Numbered from the stretch's first letter, positions 29,331-37,735 are shown. The stretch: DNA of 64,000 bases from Brevirhabdus pacifica (GCF_002797755.1 NZ_PGFI01000011.1:124001-188000); one strand, 5' to 3'. The notes: generated by a model from the sequence alone, not told the origin. Made by a program: numbers and translations.

Positions 29331-30999
29331 CCGCGAAAATATTGCCCCGCACGGCGTCGAGATCCCTCGGCGCCGATTTGCGTAGCATCTCCAGCAGGTT
29401 GCCCGACACCTCCAGACGATGGCCCGCAGCCGCGTCGTCCCAGTGGACATCGACACGCTCGACAAGCTCGTGCAACTCGTCGGCCGCGCGACCGGCAACG
29501 GCCTCGTCGGAGAGCGCCGCGGCCAGGTTGCCGACCATCTCCCGGTAAAGCTCGGGCAGGTTGCCGGGCAGCTCGACCGTAGGCGGCACGATCTGGCCGC
29601 GCTTGCCCTTCATCTCCTTCAGCTCCGCGTCGACGGCATTCAGCCGCTCGACGATAGCCGCCGCGAAATCGCCGGTCTCCACGGCTTGCAGGAGGTTGCG
29701 ATGCCTGGTCTCCAAGTCCCGGACCCGGGCGTCGTGGAGCCGCAGCGTGTCCTCTGCCGCGCCCTGGCTCTGAACGAGGTGCTTGCGGAAGCTCTCCCGG
29801 AAGGCCGCGTAGGCCTGGGGATGCATCAGCTCGCTGCGCAGGGCCGAGAGCACCAGCTCGGAGGCGCGCGCCTCCTTGAGGCCGCGGAACCCCTCGCAGA
29901 CGCTCTTGCCCTTCTCCTTCGCATCAGCGCAGTAGTAGGCCTTGTATCGACCGCTGCCGGCGACGGTCATCTTGCCGCCGCACAGACCGCAGTGCAGCAG
30001 TCCCGACAGCAGATATTTGCGCCGGCGCAGCGACTGCCCGGAGGACAGGTGGTGGGGGTCGGTGCTGGCGACTTTCGAGCGGCGCTTCGCCTGGCTCTCC
30101 TGCCGCGCCTTCACCGTATCCCAGAGTTCCTGGTCCACGATCCGCAGCTCGGGCACCTCGACCCGGCGCCATTCGCTTTCGGGGTTCAGCGTCGAGCGGC
30201 GCTTCTCGGTCTGGTAATCCTTGCCGTAGGACAGCCGGTTCCAGACCCGCCGGCCGATGTAGAGCTCGTTGTTCAGGATGCCCGTTCCCCGGGCCCGGTT
30301 GCCGTTGATCGTGTTCTGCTTCCAGTGCCCCGAGGAAGCCCGCTCCGTGCCGACGGAGGGGGAGGGGATGCCGTCATCGTTCAGGGCGCTGGCGATGGCA
30401 ATCGGTGAACGACCTGCCGCGTAGTCGCGGAAGATGCGGCGCACCACGGCGGCCTCGATGCCGTCGATCGCGAGCGCGCCCTTGATCGGCGCTCCCCGTT
30501 CGTCGGTGCCCTGCGTGTAGCCATAGACGCGTCCGCCACCGCTGAAGCCCTTCGCCACGCGCCCTTCCAAGCCGCGGCGTGTCTTGTCGGCGAGATCCTC
30601 CAGGAAGATGGCATTCATAGTCGACGACAGGCCGAGGGTCATCGCGTCGATCCTGCCGCGCGCGGGCGTGTAGATATCTACCTTTGACTGTCTGGCAGCC
30701 TTGTAGAAGCGCGCCGCGTGCTCCTGGTCGCGCGACAGGCGATCCAGAGACTCGGCGAGGACGACCTCGAAGGCCTTCGAGGGTAGGGCGTCGGAGAGCT
30801 CCTGGAAGCCGGGACGGCTCAGGCTCATCGAGCCGCTGATGGCGCTGTCGGAGAACCGCGCCACGACGATCCAGCCGCGCTGCTGTGCGTAGCGCTCGAC
30901 GATGCGATACTGATCCTCGATCGACATCGGGTTCTGCATGTCGGTCGAGTAGCGGGCATAGAGCGCGACGCGGCGTGAGGTTTTGCGGGATGGGGTCAT
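29305..30999 (-). CDS. Large serine recombinase (element 2 integrase)
   Basis: 564 aa from MTPSRKTSRR. Catalytic domain at about 10-150 with VALYARYSTD (Ser18 the nucleophile), ESLDRLSRD and SRPGF; the recombinase domain follows, with GRVYGYTQG and IFRDYAAGRSP; a zinc ribbon CGLCGG ... YYC ... VCEGF lies near 365-405; a coiled-coil region follows. The last ten or so codons lie in the attachment repeat and the stop codon is in the tRNA remnant beyond it, so the C-terminus depends on where the element sits. The start overlaps the stop of the preceding small recombinase-like gene (ATGA). Confidence 0.92.
   Translation of the reverse strand: MTPSRKTSRRVALYARYSTDMQNPMSIEDQYRIVERYAQQRGWIVVARFSDSAISGSMSLSRPGFQELSDALPSKAFEVVLAESLDRLSRDQEHAARFYKAARQSKVDIYTPARGRIDAMTLGLSSTMNAIFLEDLADKTRRGLEGRVAKGFSGGGRVYGYTQGTDERGAPIKGALAIDGIEAAVVRRIFRDYAAGRSPIAIASALNDDGIPSPSVGTERASSGHWKQNTINGNRARGTGILNNELYIGRRVWNRLSYGKDYQTEKRRSTLNPESEWRRVEVPELRIVDQELWDTVKARQESQAKRRSKVASTDPHHLSSGQSLRRRKYLLSGLLHCGLCGGKMTVAGSGRYKAYYCADAKEKGKSVCEGFRGLKEARASELVLSALRSELMHPQAYAAFRESFRKHLVQSQGAAEDTLRLHDARVRDLETRHRNLLQAVETGDFAAAIVERLNAVDAELKEMKGKRGQIVPPTVELPGNLPELYREMVGNLAAALSDEAVAGRAADELHELVERVDVHWDDAAAGHRLEVSGNLLEMLRKSAPRDLDAVRGNIFAEVGCGSRI
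29315..29342 (+). repeat. Attachment repeat, left end of element 2
   Basis: 28 bases identical to 37,671-37,698: the tRNA acceptor end CTCCCGCAACCA followed by ACTTCCGCGAAAATAT. The end of the recombinase gene runs through it. Confidence 0.9.
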
Positions 31000-31406
31000 T
31001 GGCGGGTATCCTGGGCGGTGCAGAGGCCGTCGTCGCCGACCGCGCGGGCGTGGTCGGCCTCCTTTAGAAGTAGTTCGAAATTGACCGGCTGCTCGACGAG
31101 GCACAAGTCCGCTGCGTGCTGCTGGCAGAACCGAGCAAACGAATGAACTCGCTGCGGATCGCGCGAGATGCGCACCAGGTCCGTCGCAATGACAGCCTGC
31201 GCCTCGCCGCGTGCAATACGGTCCCGAAGAATCTCCAGGCCCGGAGTGTCGGCGAGCCCGCCGACGCCGTTATCGACGACCACATCGAGGATGCGCCATC
31301 CGCGCGCTTCTGCGTAGCCCGTGCAGACACTGCGCTGCTCGGCTATCGCGGCATCACTCGCGCGGGCTGCGCGCAGGTAGAGAAGGGCGTGGGTCTCTGT
31401 GCTCAT
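30996..31406 (-). CDS. Serine-recombinase-like catalytic domain lacking the serine
   Basis: 136 aa. It aligns with the N-terminal domain of the adjacent recombinase: ALLYLRAARA against VALYARYSTD, YAEARGW against YAQQRGW, and TDLVRISRDP with the conserved Arg residues. The nucleophilic serine is replaced by Ala (residue 14). There is no DNA-binding domain. GGGAG precedes the ATG, and both ends overlap neighbours by four bases. It is probably an inactive partner or directionality factor rather than an enzyme. Confidence 0.75.
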   Translation of the reverse strand: MSTETHALLYLRAARASDAAIAEQRSVCTGYAEARGWRILDVVVDNGVGGLADTPGLEILRDRIARGEAQAVIATDLVRISRDPQRVHSFARFCQQHAADLCLVEQPVNFELLLKEADHARAVGDDGLCTAQDTRQ

Positions 31407-31609
31407 GATCGTATCTCCCTCGGGCTGTGGCGTAGACGGCGCGTCCGGGGGATATATCTGGAAAGATTGCGGAAATGATATGTCCACCGGCGAGATCTCT
31501 CGTAGGTTGTCGTCATCGCGTCAGGCGTCGCCTCCTTTGCTTCCCGCTCCTGCGAGAGCTTGCGGACCGCGGCTTCTGCGAGAAGGTCGATCAGTCTGTC
31601 GAGGGGCAT
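31403..31609 (-). CDS. Small protein at the head of the recombinase operon
   Basis: 68 aa starting MPLDRLIDLLAEAAVRKL, followed by a basic tail. AAAGGA lies about 9 bases before the ATG, and the stop overlaps the next start (ATGA). Three successive ATGA junctions make this the first of a tightly coupled trio. I do not recognise a domain; a recombination accessory factor is a guess. Confidence 0.6.
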   Translation of the reverse strand: MPLDRLIDLLAEAAVRKLSQEREAKEATPDAMTTTYERSRRWTYHFRNLSRYIPRTRRLRHSPREIRS

Positions 31610-31912
31610 CGGCGGAGTCCTTTCCTGTCTGGGCAACGAACAACCGGCACGGTGGACGCCCAACCCGACATCCTCGCGCAGCATGGCCGTCAGCGCCCGT
31701 GGGGAGACCCGCGGGCGCATCTGCTTTGAGGGTCTGCGAAATCTCCGAAGGGCGGGCCGCATTAGCAGCCAGCGAATTGGGTGGCGCGCCGGCGTCTTCG
31801 TAGCAGCGAAGGAGGTGTGAACGTCGCCGGCGCGCCGGCCGGGGGATCCAGTCCCGGCCTCGGGGCCTGTCGGCCCCTCAAGGGACGGCGCCCGCGCGGG
31901 GCGCCGCCGGTC
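31610..31912. other. Gene-free region before the recombinase operon
   Basis: About 300 bases. It should hold the promoter of the recombinase operon. A GC-rich hairpin GGCGCCC/GGGCGCC at 31,887-31,905 may end the PemK-like operon. Nothing else is clear. Confidence 0.45.
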
Positions 31913-32362
31913 TCAGGTGAGGTTGACGATGTCGGCGCTGAGCCGGACCGCCTCGGCGAACTGGACCAGCTGGCTGGTCGCCCTGGCCAGTTCCTCGATC
32001 GGCAGCAGGGCCGCCGTGAGCGCCTCGGCTTGCGGACTGAGGACCCGGTAGACGTCATAGGCCTCGCTCGTTCCGATCAGCCGCTCACGGGGGATCGGGA
32101 CCCTCTTTTCCGAGGTGCCCGCCGCGATGGCCTCGCGCATCTCGGCAAGGGCGATGTCGACGAAGCACAGCAGGTTGATGGCGATGTCATCGTGTTCATC
32201 GAGGAAGTCCGCGGTGTCCTGCACCGTCTCACGAGCGTCCGGGTCCAGATGCGGCAGGACCCGCCGCCGCAGGTGCTCGGCCATGCCGTGCCGCATTGCG
32301 ACGACGATGCGGATCAGCTCGAGCTGCTGGTCGAAGAGCGATCTGGACGAGGCGAAGCTCAT
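31913..32362 (-). CDS. Hypothetical helical protein paired with the PemK-like gene
   Basis: 149 aa beginning MSFASSRSLFDQQLELIRIV. Largely helical, acidic in the middle (FLDEHDDIA). No family recognised. Its start overlaps the stop of the PemK-like gene (ATGA), so it is translated together with it and may be a partner or antitoxin, although antitoxins usually come first. Confidence 0.65.
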   Translation of the reverse strand: MSFASSRSLFDQQLELIRIVVAMRHGMAEHLRRRVLPHLDPDARETVQDTADFLDEHDDIAINLLCFVDIALAEMREAIAAGTSEKRVPIPRERLIGTSEAYDVYRVLSPQAEALTAALLPIEELARATSQLVQFAEAVRLSADIVNLT

Positions 32363-32880
32363 GCGCGCACCGCCTTTCCGCCGGGGAATGCGGGGCGCGG
32401 CCTGCGCGCCCCCGGCCGGCTCCGGCCCCGGCGGTCGGCGGCGATGTCGCGCTCGGCGTGGATGCGGCCGCGCACGGCGTTCATCGCGGCGAAGGGGCCG
32501 CCGTCGAGGCGCCCGAGGACGGGCGAGCCGGTGGCGCGGCAGATGACGAAGCCGCTGTGGCCGAGGGGCACGAGCAGCCGCCGGGCGCCGACGAAGCGCG
32601 TGGGCTCGTTCAGTCCCGAGGGAATGTAGTCGGCGCGGCGGCGCACATGCACCTCGTAGCCGATGTTGGACCGCCGCCGCGAGGTGGTGCCGTAGGCCAG
32701 GAGCGCGTAGCGCAGATCGCCCCGCTCCTCGATGTCGAGCACGAGGCAGGGGCGCGCCTTGGGGCGGCCGCCGTGCTCCTCCTCGGCGAGGGGGAAGCGG
32801 AAGGAGACGATGTCTCCGTAGCGCAGATGATCCTGCCAGGCGGCGGTCATCGCGAGGCTGCTGGGAATGCTGTCGAGCAT
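32359..32880 (-). CDS. PemK/MazF-like protein
   Basis: 173 aa. YGDIVSFRFPLAEEE, GGRPKARPCLVLDIEE and YALLAYGTTS resemble the SH3-like barrel of PemK/MazF endoribonucleases and their relatives: the PR-PCLVL strand is the clearest mark. The C-terminus is an Arg-rich tail not seen in simple toxins. AAGGA lies about 9 bases before the start. Whether it is a toxin is open, as no typical antitoxin precedes it. Confidence 0.65.
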   Translation of the reverse strand: MLDSIPSSLAMTAAWQDHLRYGDIVSFRFPLAEEEHGGRPKARPCLVLDIEERGDLRYALLAYGTTSRRRSNIGYEVHVRRRADYIPSGLNEPTRFVGARRLLVPLGHSGFVICRATGSPVLGRLDGGPFAAMNAVRGRIHAERDIAADRRGRSRPGARRPRPAFPGGKAVRA

Positions 32881-33503
32881 GGTCGGTGTCCTTCTGTGAG
32901 GGGTGTCCGACGCGCCCGCTTCCGTCCCTTCCTATCGGCCGGGACCTTCCGTCGTGCGCGTCAGGAGACGCGCGCACGACGGCAAGGGGCCCGGCCCTAC
33001 TCCCCAGCCTCACCGTTCCTGCCTGCGATATCGGGGAGAGCGCCGAGAGGCACCGCCCTCTCGACCCCGGCGGGAGGCCGAGCGCAGATGGGTTCGGGCA
33101 GAGGTGCGGAACGTTCTGCCGGGAGCGGGGGAGGTTTGGAGGCGAGCGCGGAGCGGCCCCTCCGGGAGCAGGGGGTCTTGGGGGAGTGCGGAACGATGAC
33201 CCGAGCCCGTCGGGAGACGCCAGGGGGTGCAGGGGGAGTGGCGAACGACGACCCTGCCCTGGGTGTCCAGAGGGGCGGCGCGTCCTCTGGTCCGGCTGAA
33301 GGCCCCGGGCGGGTTCGGGAGGGCGGAGCGCCCCCCGAGCGGCGCGTCAGCGGCGCCGGGGGCCGGGGGCGTCAGCCCCCGGCGAACGACAGCTGGAATG
33401 CAGGTCCGAAGGGCCGGAGTGCCAGCTGATTAGTGAGTAGGTAGCTTTACACTCCTGGCGCACAGGCAGAGGTGCATGAGTAGGAAAGTGCGCCGGTTTC
33501 AGA
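32881..33503. other. Gene-free G-rich region
   Basis: About 620 bases. Several open frames on the plus strand exist because of the very high GC content, but none has a ribosome site with a plausible product. The plus strand is strongly G-rich between about 33,050 and 33,400. It ends where the AT-rich cargo pair begins. Confidence 0.5.
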
Positions 33504-34457
33504 TTACAATTTCAGTTGCTCGTTGAGTCGGCGCCATTTTTGGCCAAAGGTCTTTCCCCCGGTCGATCTCTTCGAAATGCGATCTGAGACACCGATGTTG
33601 AGGTTGGATATGTAGCACGAAATGTTTAGAAAGGCCTCAAGGGGTTTTTTTGATTTCTTTATATCCAGGCACGGAGAAGTAAGCGGAGAGGTTTTCGCAG
33701 CTGTGGATATCACTTTGGCTTCAGAGCCTTTGCGGAATGGCATCCATGTCTCATAGCCGTGTTGATAGTTTATCTTGTTGCGCACCATCGAAAGCCAGGA
33801 GGCTTCACCTCCACCATCCAAAACCGCCTCTTTCAGGTTGGTTGCATAAGAAAGGAATGTTGTAGCATCCGCCGCTTCCTCTTTAATCGCGCGCTCAGCT
33901 TCCTCGACAATATATGTTGCAAATATCCTCCAAAATGCCTCGTGAACGCCTTTCTTCGATGGCGAGGGAGAGAGCTGAACTGAGATCTCGCCACTTCCTA
34001 AATCTGCACCGGATAGGTAGTTCAAGAAGTATGTGCCCGGTGCCATTCGTGGGGCATCTTTACTGTATGTTGTCAGAATTGTATTTATATAGTCTGACTG
34101 AGGTCTCTCAATGTTAACAACTCCTGATCCACGAGCCCGCAATAGCGCGTGGGCTGCAAAGAAGCTCGAGTAGTAAAATTTGAGAAACGGCCAACTTGCG
34201 GCCCCAAACTCTCGATTCTCAGATGTGGCGACAATATATGTTTCTAATGAAGAAAGAGAAAACCGTTCGAAGTCGGATGCCATTGCCCTTGCATAATCTG
34301 CGGTCGGCACGCGGCTCAATACAAGCGAACTATTTCCATCGGATTCAGGTATGAAATTACCACTCTTGAGCCATTCTCTTATGCCGCCAGCCAGCCCAAC
34401 CTCCTCGCCCAGCCGGGGCAAGACGCCAGAGCTCAATATTGCTGAGAACTCGTCCAC
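33504..34457 (-). CDS. HEPN-like protein partnered with a DGQHR protein
   Basis: 317 aa. I do not recognise the whole protein. FLKFYYSSFFAAHALLRARG (91-110) resembles the YYaxFhAAxALL helix of HEPN-fold proteins, and RNKINYQH (226-233) fits the HEPN ribonuclease pattern R-x4-6-H. Many HEPN proteins are toxins or defence effectors. The gene starts 3 bases after the stop of the DGQHR gene, so they form an operon. Both are much more AT-rich than the rest of the window. The RNase role is inference from a short motif. Confidence 0.5.
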   Translation of the reverse strand: MDEFSAILSSGVLPRLGEEVGLAGGIREWLKSGNFIPESDGNSSLVLSRVPTADYARAMASDFERFSLSSLETYIVATSENREFGAASWPFLKFYYSSFFAAHALLRARGSGVVNIERPQSDYINTILTTYSKDAPRMAPGTYFLNYLSGADLGSGEISVQLSPSPSKKGVHEAFWRIFATYIVEEAERAIKEEAADATTFLSYATNLKEAVLDGGGEASWLSMVRNKINYQHGYETWMPFRKGSEAKVISTAAKTSPLTSPCLDIKKSKKPLEAFLNISCYISNLNIGVSDRISKRSTGGKTFGQKWRRLNEQLKL

Positions 34458-34460
34458 GGC

Positions 34461-35465
34461 TTACAGGGAAAGCTTTGAGGTAAGACGTTTCTCAAGATAA
34501 TCTCGAAGCGCCGTCCAGCTTGTGCCGGGCTTCTCAAGTTTCGCGATAGGCATGTTCATGAAAATCGGCTGCACAATCTCTTGGAAGTTCTGTGCGCTGT
34601 AGTGATTACCGTGTTTGTCGACATGCCGTTGCGCAACGTCTCTAAAGATCGCCAGGAAACCTCGGAATACAACTGGTTTCGACAGAACCGGATTCGATGT
34701 TTTCTTATTAACTTCTGCCGCTACTGCGAGCAGATAGGCGTTGAGAATTAAGTAGATCTCTTCTGTAGTGCGTGTTGGAAAGAGTGAGAGCAGAGGCTTT
34801 ACGGCGTTATTGAAGGTCACTCGGGTAATTTTTGTGCGTGATGCTTCTGATGGCGATAGAAGTCCAGACAATGCACTTTTGGTGTCAGAATGGAAGAAGT
34901 CAAAAACATCACGCAAGACTTCCTCTGCTTCCGATTCAATATCGGCTAGCTGCTTTATATCAAGTAGAAGTTGCGAGGGCACCGGCTTTTGTTTTGTGTT
35001 GATGTCGATAAATAGGCGAGTCTCCTCCTTTCTGGACAGCCCGTTATATATCACGACTGGCACCCTTAGAGTCTTTGCTGCTTTTGAGAAGCCAAAGACG
35101 CGATGCTGGCCATCCAAGATTAGGAAGGCGCCAGGGACTTTGCTGAACTCTAATGTTTTTCCTCTGCCCACAATTTTCAATTCGGCTTGCTCTTGCGCAG
35201 ACAGAACTATCGAGTTAGGTATCGTGCCTAACTCTTCATCTATATATGTCGCAATTTCCGTCGCGCGTTTTTCATCAAGCTCACGCTGGAAGCCGAGCTT
35301 TGGATCCTCTTTGCGTGTAGTTACCTTGCAGGTCTGCGCGAGAACATCGCTTGGCATAGTCAAGGTATAGAATTGGTGTTTGCCTTGGCGCACTAAGCTG
35401 ACACTATACCTAAGGCGGCTCTCATCTTCTGTATCGGCTTTCCCTGTGGGCAGATCATTTGCCAT
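34461..35465 (-). CDS. DGQHR-domain (DndB-like) protein
   Basis: 334 aa. The motif LILDGQHRVFGF (DGQHR at 118-122) defines the family, which includes DndB, the regulator of phosphorothioation defence genes, and other ParB-fold nucleases or regulators. LFIDINTKQKPV after it is also typical. No dnd or dpt gene is nearby. With its HEPN-like partner it may form a two-gene defence or toxin unit on element 2. GGGAG lies about 9 bases before the ATG. Confidence 0.82.
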   Translation of the reverse strand: MANDLPTGKADTEDESRLRYSVSLVRQGKHQFYTLTMPSDVLAQTCKVTTRKEDPKLGFQRELDEKRATEIATYIDEELGTIPNSIVLSAQEQAELKIVGRGKTLEFSKVPGAFLILDGQHRVFGFSKAAKTLRVPVVIYNGLSRKEETRLFIDINTKQKPVPSQLLLDIKQLADIESEAEEVLRDVFDFFHSDTKSALSGLLSPSEASRTKITRVTFNNAVKPLLSLFPTRTTEEIYLILNAYLLAVAAEVNKKTSNPVLSKPVVFRGFLAIFRDVAQRHVDKHGNHYSAQNFQEIVQPIFMNMPIAKLEKPGTSWTALRDYLEKRLTSKLSL

Positions 35466-35580
35466 TTAATTCTTACTCCCAAGGCCTTATCTCGGTACCT
35501 ACTATCAATACTAGCGATCGCAACACAAGTTATTCCGATCCGGTGGCGGTCCTGACCCCGTCGCGAGGAAATGTTCTCCT

Positions 35581-35629
35581 CGATGTTCGGACATCGACCG
35601 ATCTCCTGATCTCCCAAGCTCAGGAGATC
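35581..35629 (+). promoter_or_regulatory. Two hairpins before the relaxase gene (candidate oriT or translational control)
   Basis: CGATGT tcgg ACATCG (35,581-35,596) and a perfect 10-bp inverted repeat GATCTCCTGA / TCAGGAGATC (35,600-35,629). The right arm of the second contains the AGGAG ribosome site of the relaxase. Inverted repeats next to a relaxase gene are also where an oriT is usually found. Confidence 0.5.
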
Positions 35630-35633
35630 ATCG

Positions 35634-36980
35634 ATGGACGGATCCAACTTCAAGACAGACTACCCCGTGGTGCTGCGGTTCGAGGGGCTCTACCCGCACC
35701 ACCTCGGCGGCTACGAAGCGCACCGGCTACGGAAGGGCGGGGACCTCAGCCACGTCAACCGCTCTCGGACGAAGCTGAACGGCCCGCCCTTGATTGGGCC
35801 CGAGGACTGGGCGGCACAGGCGCTGGCCGAAATCCGCGACATGGCCGCTGAAAACTTCGCGGACGAACTGGCCTCGCTGGAGAAGCGCAACCGCAAGAAG
35901 GACATCGAGCGGCGCATCATTGAGGGACCGAAGCAGCCCTGGCGCCCCACGCGCCACGGGCCGATGCGCGAGGTCATCCTGACGGTCAACAAGGACTGGT
36001 TCGATGGCGATGCCGCCTTTTTCGGCGTTGATCAGACCGCTCGCGAGGAAGAGTTCGGCAAACGTGCGGTGGCTTGGTTGAAGGCAAACTTCGGCGACGA
36101 TGTCATCCACGCCCGCGCCGATCGCGACGAAGCCGCCTACCACGTTCATGCGGTGATCATGCCGCGAGCGACGGTAAAGATCGCCAAGCCCAAGGCTAAG
36201 GTCCCGACGGCCACGGCGACGCGGCGGATGCTGCAACCGTCGATTCACCCTCTCATTGAGGATTACGAGGCGGCACAGGACAGCGTTGGCCTCTGGTTCG
36301 CCGATCTCGGGCTGGTCCGCGGCGAACGGCGGGCCGCTGCGATCAGGGAGGCGCGGGCCAAGGGGCAGACGCCTCCGAAGCGGCGCCACCACGCGCGGAC
36401 TTGGGAATGGCGCGCGAAGCAGGAGTTGCGTCTCGCGGCGAAGGAGAAGGCTCTGGCGGCCGATGAGGCAGCAGTAGAGGAACGCGCGGCGCAGGTCGCG
36501 GAACGCGAAGACGAGGCCGAAACCGTGCTGGCGATCGCGGAGGGCCTCGGCTCGGGGGCCTTCCGCGTCGAGGAAGGCAGCGACGAGCCCGATATCGTGC
36601 AGCAGGGGCCGGATGCGGAGCCAGCGCCATCCGACGCAGCGCTGGAGACCCTGCGCGATCGCTCGCCAACTGGGTTTGCTCGGGCGCGGGATGTGTTCGG
36701 GCGGGCGTGGCGACGATTGTCCGGGCAAGCGCACGCGGAGGCACGCGAAGCGGCACTCGGTGAGGTCGCCGAGGCTTCGCGTCAGATTGAAGAGGCAGAC
36801 GCCGTCATTGCCGAGGCGGCACGGCACCTACCCACCCCCACCCGTGAGATGGTCGCCCGTATCCGGCGCACCATTCCGGCCATGCTACGCAACCTCCAGC
36901 CCTCCCGCCTTTCTTCGCGAGCGTCGACGCAAGAGGGCCACCGCGGGCTACAGGATTCTGGCGATGAAGGAAAGTTTTAA
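35634..36980 (+). CDS. Mob/Pre-type relaxase (mobilisation protein)
   Basis: 448 aa. The sequence DRDEAAYHVHAVIMP, near residue 163-177, matches the H-x-H metal-binding motif of Pre/Mob (MobV) relaxases, with DE before it; VILTVNKDWFDG is an earlier strand of the same domain. A coiled-coil segment rich in Ala, Glu and Arg (about 260-300) follows. It would nick the element at oriT and lead one strand to a recipient through a helper's conjugation apparatus. AGGAG lies 7 bases before the ATG in a hairpin arm. Confidence 0.8.
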   Translation: MDGSNFKTDYPVVLRFEGLYPHHLGGYEAHRLRKGGDLSHVNRSRTKLNGPPLIGPEDWAAQALAEIRDMAAENFADELASLEKRNRKKDIERRIIEGPKQPWRPTRHGPMREVILTVNKDWFDGDAAFFGVDQTAREEEFGKRAVAWLKANFGDDVIHARADRDEAAYHVHAVIMPRATVKIAKPKAKVPTATATRRMLQPSIHPLIEDYEAAQDSVGLWFADLGLVRGERRAAAIREARAKGQTPPKRRHHARTWEWRAKQELRLAAKEKALAADEAAVEERAAQVAEREDEAETVLAIAEGLGSGAFRVEEGSDEPDIVQQGPDAEPAPSDAALETLRDRSPTGFARARDVFGRAWRRLSGQAHAEAREAALGEVAEASRQIEEADAVIAEAARHLPTPTREMVARIRRTIPAMLRNLQPSRLSSRASTQEGHRGLQDSGDEGKF

Positions 36981-37129
36981 TGCAAAACAACCGGTTATGA
37001 CGGTGGCTCGAAAAAACTTGCGGAAATCGCGAGTCGTCGAAGACAAAGATTACAATCTCGAAGTCAGCCAACGACGGCGCCACCAATCCGGACCTCAGCC
37101 GAGGCCGCCCAACGAAAGCTGACACTGTT

Positions 37130-37573
37130 ATGACCAAGTTCCTCAATCCCGCCCTCGCCGCCTCCAAAGCCTCGCGCAAAAAGCGCCAGCAGGCCGAAGA
37201 GACGCCCGATACCGCTGCCACCGCGCGGGCCATGGCCACGCTTCGCCGCTCGCTCAACAAGCAGGTGAAGAAGGCGGACAACGAGGAGCGACTGCGCGAC
37301 AAGGCGATCGGCGATACGATGCCCGACTTTATCGCTGCGATGGACGAGGAGGTCTTGGCGCCCTTCTTCTTCAGTCTGGAACGGCTGGCGACCGCACCCA
37401 ACCGCCGCCGGATCGCGTCCCATCCGCTGCGCCCCGAGATCGTTGACGAGATGCATGCCGAAGCGGATGAGGAAGAGGCCGCTGAAGCCGAGGAGGCAGC
37501 CAAAGCCAATGCCGCCACGAGAAAGGCCGAAACCGCGAAGGCTTCGGCGCAGGAAGCATCCCCGGAAGCCTGA
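37130..37573 (+). CDS. Small charged hypothetical protein
   Basis: 147 aa: a basic N-terminal half (KASRKKRQQ, LRRSLNKQVKK) and an acidic Ala/Glu tail. No family recognised. It follows the relaxase by 149 bases on the same strand and may be a mobilisation accessory protein. No strong ribosome site is visible. Confidence 0.5.
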   Translation: MTKFLNPALAASKASRKKRQQAEETPDTAATARAMATLRRSLNKQVKKADNEERLRDKAIGDTMPDFIAAMDEEVLAPFFFSLERLATAPNRRRIASHPLRPEIVDEMHAEADEEEAAEAEEAAKANAATRKAETAKASAQEASPEA

Positions 37574-37670
37574 CGGGCCATTGCACGGCGGGCGGGCGGC
37601 CTCTGGCTGGCCCCGCCGTCAGCGAGCGACCGGTATGAGCAGGGTCGTCTTCGCCAAAGTGCAATGCGCG

Positions 37671-37698
37671 CTCCCGCAACCAACTTCCGCGAAAATAT
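37671..37698 (+). repeat. Attachment repeat, right end of element 2
   Basis: Identical to 29,315-29,342. Beyond it the sequence continues as the original chromosome, with the terminator of the rRNA operon. Confidence 0.9.
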
Positions 37699-37708
37699 AC
37701 CCAAGACA

Positions 37709-37735
37709 AAGCCGCCCAATAGGGCGGCTTCTTGC
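37709..37735 (+). terminator. Displaced rRNA-operon terminator
   Basis: AAGCCGCCC AATA GGGCGGCTT then CTTGCGTT. It lies 11 bases after the end of the element 2 repeat; before the insertions it would have been about 34 bases after tRNA-fMet. Confidence 0.75.

Larger units (their letters stand above)
29315..37698. mobile_element. Integrative mobilisable element 2 (serine recombinase, relaxase)
   Basis: Bounded by 28-bp perfect direct repeats at 29,315 and 37,671; about 8.4 kb. It carries a serine recombinase operon at the left end, a PemK-like pair, a DGQHR/HEPN-like pair and a Mob/Pre relaxase, but no conjugation machinery, so it would need a helper for transfer. The base composition changes sharply between 33.5 and 35.6 kb (AT-rich), which points to a recent cargo exchange. 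Confidence 0.85.

Noticed and set aside
31913..33013. 366-aa open frame on the minus strand
   Set aside because: Only the last 149 codons (from 32,362) are a plausible gene; the rest is another frame of the PemK-like gene.
32886..33430. Plus-strand open frames of 68-137 codons
   Set aside because: Low-complexity products in a G-rich stretch, no ribosome sites, no likeness to families.
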